A DNA stretch of 64,000 bases from Piscicola geometra (lineage: Eukaryota; Annelida; Clitellata; Hirudinida; Piscicolidae), in the NCBI GenBank assembly GCA_943735955.1, contig OX030955.1, positions 7,012,269-7,076,268 of the forward strand, given 5' to 3'. The notes beneath the pieces were generated by a model. That model did no database searches and was not told the DNA's origin. It saw nothing but the letters and a program-made list of their open reading frames with translations. Positions 60,355 to 64,000 of this stretch are shown here, piece after piece (position 1 is the stretch's first letter; the number at the start of each line of letters is the position of its first letter). The translations under genes and the position numbers were made by a program.

Positions 60355-60498
60355 ATGAAGGGAGAGACATGCACGCTTGGAGGACGCCAAGACACTTCTC
60401 CATGCGAGAAAGCCTTCTGCCACTGCGCCGAGAATTTCTGTGAAACAGTCAATTGCAAGCAGCCTCATAAAAAGAAAGGTCATGATGATGATTTATGA
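60355..60498 (+). CDS. Possible small Cys-rich peptide or terminal exon
   Basis: Just past the foldback right arm an open frame reads MKGETCTLGGRQDTSPCEKA, FCHCAENFCETVNCKQPHKK, KGHDDDL and stop at 60498, with seven cysteines in about 34 residues. It is preceded in frame by a Thr/Ala-rich microsatellite-coded stretch from 60211 and by a possible acceptor CGAAGCTCAG at 60352. No signal peptide is attached. It could be the last exon of a secreted Cys-rich protein or chance. Confidence 0.25.
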   Translation: MKGETCTLGGRQDTSPCEKAFCHCAENFCETVNCKQPHKKKGHDDDL

Positions 60499-60499
60499 T

Positions 60500-61508
60500 G
60501 GTGGTGGTGATGATGATGATGTTCAAAATTTTATTTATTATGATGATAATTGAAAAAAAATATTTACAGGAAGCACATCAGTATCAAAGCCTGCAGATTA
60601 TTGGGATGTCGAGAATGAAGAAAATAATTAAGCTGATGATAATGATGCTGATGATTAACAATATATTTTTTATATAATAAAATAAAATAAATTGATGGGT
60701 GGGGTTTAATGGATGAGTAAATTTATATGTATTGGTTTACTTATAACTTCCTTATTTGAAGAAGCAGTTGAAAATTGTTTTCGTTTATTAAATAAATTAT
60801 TGTAAACTTTTTCCCAATTCTAAATGTTTTCAATTAATTATTTCTTCGAATTAAAATTCGTTACTGCACTCTTATTGTCCATAAAGAATCCTTAATTGGA
60901 GGCTTGATACAAAAGCAGACGGTAGTCATCATCCTGCTTTGCACTACTAAGTGCTTCTGAAGAAATTCCTCTACAAGTGCGCCTTCCTCGTGACCACCCC
61001 ATTCGTTTGAATGCCACCATAGCACCAATGAACTGAGTTACAAACGTTGGTAGAAAAGATTTTGAACTGGAGTTTTACTTGCTTTGACACGGCACATCCA
61101 ACGCTTCATGACTGGATCGTTTCTTCAGAGAGAATTGAAAAATTCAACCTTTAGATCTAGAACAAAAAGAAAATCGCTGTTCTTTGAGAAAAACTCTTCT
61201 TTGTCGCTGGAACAATGAAATTTGGAAAATCGCGTGTTTTCGAGAAAATTCTCAATATGCTTTCAATACCGAGCTTCATCCTTAAATATTATATAATAAT
61301 AAATAGAAATAATTTTAAAATGCTAGAAGGTTCCAGATGTTTCTACACTCGTTAAACATTTCAATTGTTTTATTTTCACCCAAAAAAAAGTTGTTTTCGC
61401 GCTTTTTTTGTGGAAGCAAAGTTTTTGCTTGATGAAGTCATTTTTTAACATACTTTAGACATAAGCAATTTAAGAAGGGAGTTCCAAAACCTGTTAAGTA
61501 AAAATTTC
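60500..61508. other. AT-rich DNA, no gene seen
   Basis: Mostly AT-rich sequence with GAT-type low complexity at the start. No supported coding frame. Confidence 0.5.
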
Positions 61509-61575
61509 CGAAAATCGAGTTATCATACCTATACAGTATAGCCTATACTGTATAGGTATGATAACTCGATTTTCG
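61509..61575. repeat. Perfect palindrome, 33-bp arms, 1-nt centre
   Basis: The left arm begins CGAAAATCGAGTTATCATAC and ends CCTATACAGTATAG at 61541. After one C the right arm (61543-61575) is its exact inverse complement. It could extrude as a cruciform or form a 33-bp RNA hairpin. Confidence 0.97.
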
Positions 61576-61639
61576 AAAATACTGCCGTGCCATGGCAAAA
61601 GGTCTACTTTTGGCGTGAAATTATTTTAATTGTTTTTTG

Positions 61640-62220
61640 AAATCTAGGAATGTCCTGGGGTGAAAACTTTTTATTTAAAAATTCTTATTTTGATATGAGC
61701 ATAATCGTCAACCATGGCATAAAAATGAATGTTTATACAGTAATACATTATGAGTATATGTAGTTAAAATGATAGCTGTCTAAAAAAAATATTCTTTGCT
61801 TACTTAAATACTCCTTTACCTATTTTCTTTTTATCTCTATGGCATAGGTGGAATCCTTAGGAGATCCTGGGATCCACTTTTATAAATACCCCTCACTCTT
61901 TTAAAAATACACTTTACTATTATTTTGATACGAGCCTAATCGTCAACCATGGCATAACAAAATGCTAATACGGTAATACATTGTGAGTATGTATGGGCAG
62001 CGATGGAGTCCATCTTAACATGGACCCCCCTCAATTTTTCAAATGCAATAATTTCTTAACTCCTATCTTAATACAAGCATAATCGTCAACCATAGCATGA
62101 AACAGAATTTTTATTCAGTAATATATTTTGGGTGGGCGTAGTTATAGTGATAGCTGCCTGAAGCAAAACTATTCTTTGCTTACTCAAATACTCCTCCACC
62201 TACTCTTCTTTTTATATTTA
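61640..62220. repeat. Tandem partial copies of the MITE middle region
   Basis: Three diverged copies of CATAATCGTCAACCATGGCA...AATACATTATGAGTA...GATAGCTGTCTAA...CTTTGCTTACTTAAATACTC occur at about 61690-61830, 61925-62000 and 62070-62205. The same text is in the AT-rich centre of the MITEs at 31234 and 50786. Confidence 0.75.
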
Positions 62221-62699
62221 TGGATTTAAATTATTGAATTATATTTAGAAAAAAATAAATTTTTAATTTTTAAATTTTCGCAAGCAGACATTCAGCATAC
62301 TTTTCAGAAAGCATCGGTTCACTTTTTGCAGATTAAAATTTTGTTACTTATTTTGCATGGACGAAGTTCATAGGGGGGTTCTGAAGTCCACCTTAATATC
62401 GACCCTGCTGATGCTTTTAGCTCATTCTATCCTTAGAAACATAGTGTGCATAGTGTGCACTGCAGTGATTTTCCAGTTCGGATTTTTCAGTTCAAGTTCA
62501 AGTTACAGTTATGAAAAATTTGATTTTTCAGTTACTATTCAAGTTACAGTTATGCAAATTTTAATTTTTCATTTACTATTCCAGTTTCAGTTATTTCAAG
62601 AAGAAAAAAAAAGAATTTTAATTTTTAATACAGCCCAAATTAATGTTTAAAAGTCAAATTATTTAAAAGATATATAAATATTTTTCTTTTTTCTTTAAA

Positions 62700-63620
62700 C
62701 AGTCAAATTTATGCTGACGACTCCTATATTTATACATCTTTCACTGACTTTTCTCTTGACCTTACTGTTAATAAAATAACTCTCTGTCTTCAATCTATAA
62801 TCTCTTGGGCTTCTTCTATGTTTCTCAAACTAAATCCGGACAAATTTGAACTCCTATATTTCAATAAAAAATCAAAGTCTTTACTATATCTTCCTTCTTT
62901 AGTTTTGTCTCCCCCCTCTTCACTCTATCTAAACCCTTCATCTTCCATTCGTAGCCTTGGTTTTATTTTCGATTCTAACTTGTCTTTAGCTCCTCAAATT
63001 CTATCTGTCTCTAAATCTTGCTACTTCCACATTCGTCGTATTAAACAGCTTCTTCCTTTTCACGATGATCCTACCTTGCAACTTCTTGTATCTTCTCTAG
63101 TTCTCTCCAGGATTGATTATTGCAACTCTCTTTACTATGGTCTCCCTGATACTACTTTAGCTCCTCTAAATAAAACCTTTAATTGTGCTGCTCGTCTTGT
63201 TGCTCGTGCTCCTAAGTTTTCTCACATTTCTCCTTATCTTCGTTTGTTACATTGGTCACCTTTGAGATCTAGAGTGACTTTTAAAATATGCCTAAATAGG
63301 TTTAAAATTCATAACTGTAATGCTCTAATTTATCTTTAAAATCTAATTAAACAACCCCCTAAACCTGGTCTAAGATCATCTACCTTTAATCGTTCTTTTC
63401 GTTTTCCAGTTAAACACTCTTTTGCTAAACGTTCTTTTTCTTACTGTGGTCCTCTTTTATGGAATTCTTCACCTTCTTCTTTAACTTCAACTAAGTCACT
63501 CATAACTTTCCGTCGAGGCCTGAAGACGTACTTGTTTGGGACGTGATAGCTGAGCGCTTTTGTTCACTTAGTAAAGGGCGCTATACAAATTATTTGTGAT
63601 TGATTGATTGATTGAAATAT
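62700..63620 (+). mobile_element. CR1/L2-type LINE 3' part with GATT tail
   Basis: It begins inside the RT at QIYADDSYIYTSF, continues MFLKLNPDKFELLYFNKKSK and SIRSLGFIFDSNLSLAPQIL, and has a stop at 63339 before the conserved C-terminal TRSLRSSTFNRSF-like segment. It ends GGGCGCTATACAAATTATTT plus GTGATTGATTGATTGATTG. Protein identity to the copy at 55705-57640 is very high over the shared part, so insertion was recent. 5'-truncated. Confidence 0.9.
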
Positions 63621-63700
63621 ATTATTCATAATATATGCTGTTTGTTTTCATAAATGTCTTCGATTCCAGATTTTTGCTGAGGCGATTTTTTCCCCTGCAG

Positions 63701-63794
63701 GTAGGTCTTCATACACCGAAAACACCCTCTTTACATACGCTTGTGAAGCGGGAGCTGAAACAATGTATTGCGCAAAAGAAACTAATAATCTAGG
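63701..63794 (+). CDS. Possible orphan exon (lectin-like Cys pattern)
   Basis: A strong acceptor TTTTTTCCCCTGCAG is followed by a 94-nt open exon, RSSYTENTLFTYACEAGAET, MYCAKETNNL, and donor GTAATC. The TYACE..AETMYC spacing vaguely recalls the start of a Gal-lectin (SUEL) domain (CE...L.L.C). A hAT end lies 37 bp downstream in the putative intron. No neighbouring exon is visible before the window ends. Confidence 0.3.
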
Positions 63795-63830
63795 GTAATC
63801 AATAAACTAAGTGCTAACATCTCTCCTGTA

Positions 63831-64000
63831 CAGTGGCGCAACCAGGGGGGCTCAAGCCCTCCCCAGACCTATTTGAAGGGTTTCACAATTTTTCGAAAAT
63901 CGATGAGTTTTTTTGAGGGGGGGGGGTAATGAATTTTCCAATATGCCATAGGACAATGATATTTTCTCTGGATGGTCATCGGGTCTTTATCTCACGAAAT
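63831..64000 (+). mobile_element. hAT element left end, truncated by the window
   Basis: CAGTGGCGCAACCAGGG followed by TCGAAAATCGATGAGTTTTT, a poly(G) run and TATTTTCTCTGGATGG matches 52005-52190 closely. The rest of the element continues beyond 64000. Confidence 0.85.

Overview
The window is nuclear DNA of an intron-rich animal. Every confidently recognised gene is a standard metazoan gene split by GT-AG introns: ULK/Atg1 kinase, a ZDHHC palmitoyltransferase, ARP2, a C-type lectin and an intron-bearing SAP/RRM RNA-binding protein. Repeats include CR1/L2-type LINEs (one fragment has a PHD finger and a 2A-like motif), several hAT families with 8-bp target duplications, tRNA-related sequences and very abundant microsatellites. 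This fits a marine invertebrate, perhaps a lophotrochozoan, but the phylum cannot be fixed from sequence reading alone.

Layout. 1-15990: an uninterrupted array of a 15-bp C/A-rich minisatellite. 16091-21003 (+): C-terminal exons of a ULK1/2 (Atg1) kinase; the array lies in the intron upstream of the first visible exon, and the kinase domain would be outside the window. 21004-24015: AT-rich intergenic DNA with a tRNA-like sequence and transposon scraps. 24016-29566 (-): a complete 11-exon ZDHHC2/15/20-type palmitoyltransferase with a tRNA-Ala(AGC) gene in an intron on the same strand. 29790-32110: short hAT-type elements and LINE 3' ends, one with about 106 copies of GATT. 32810-39966 (+): a complete SAP-domain, RRM and RGG/prion-like-tail protein of about 855-860 residues. 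40295-42198: a LINE fragment and a decayed hAT element. 43347-47932 (-): complete ARP2, 10 coding exons and 394 residues. 48560-52000: one copy of a small duplicated unit, a secreted EPN-type C-type lectin, an orphan lectin-like exon broken by a MITE, and a small TATA-driven secreted gene. 52005-64000: mostly mobile DNA (a hAT element with a nested piggyBac-like element, three LINE fragments, a 2-kb foldback element, a 67-nt palindrome).

The most interesting signal is intron architecture. In three genes on both strands, many introns start with a long G/T-rich stretch and end with a long A/C-rich stretch that runs into the acceptor and replaces the usual U-rich polypyrimidine tract. The two halves could pair as GU:AC stems and bring the splice sites together. 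The 16-kb C/A array next to a ULK acceptor may be an extreme case of the A/C half. On its G-rich strand, each array unit reproduces a two-tetrad G-quadruplex motif close to the thrombin-binding aptamer.

All exon boundaries were deduced by eye from GT/AG signals, phase and family similarity. The phases of the ZDHHC, ARP2, lectin and SAP/RRM models were checked and sum to whole codons.
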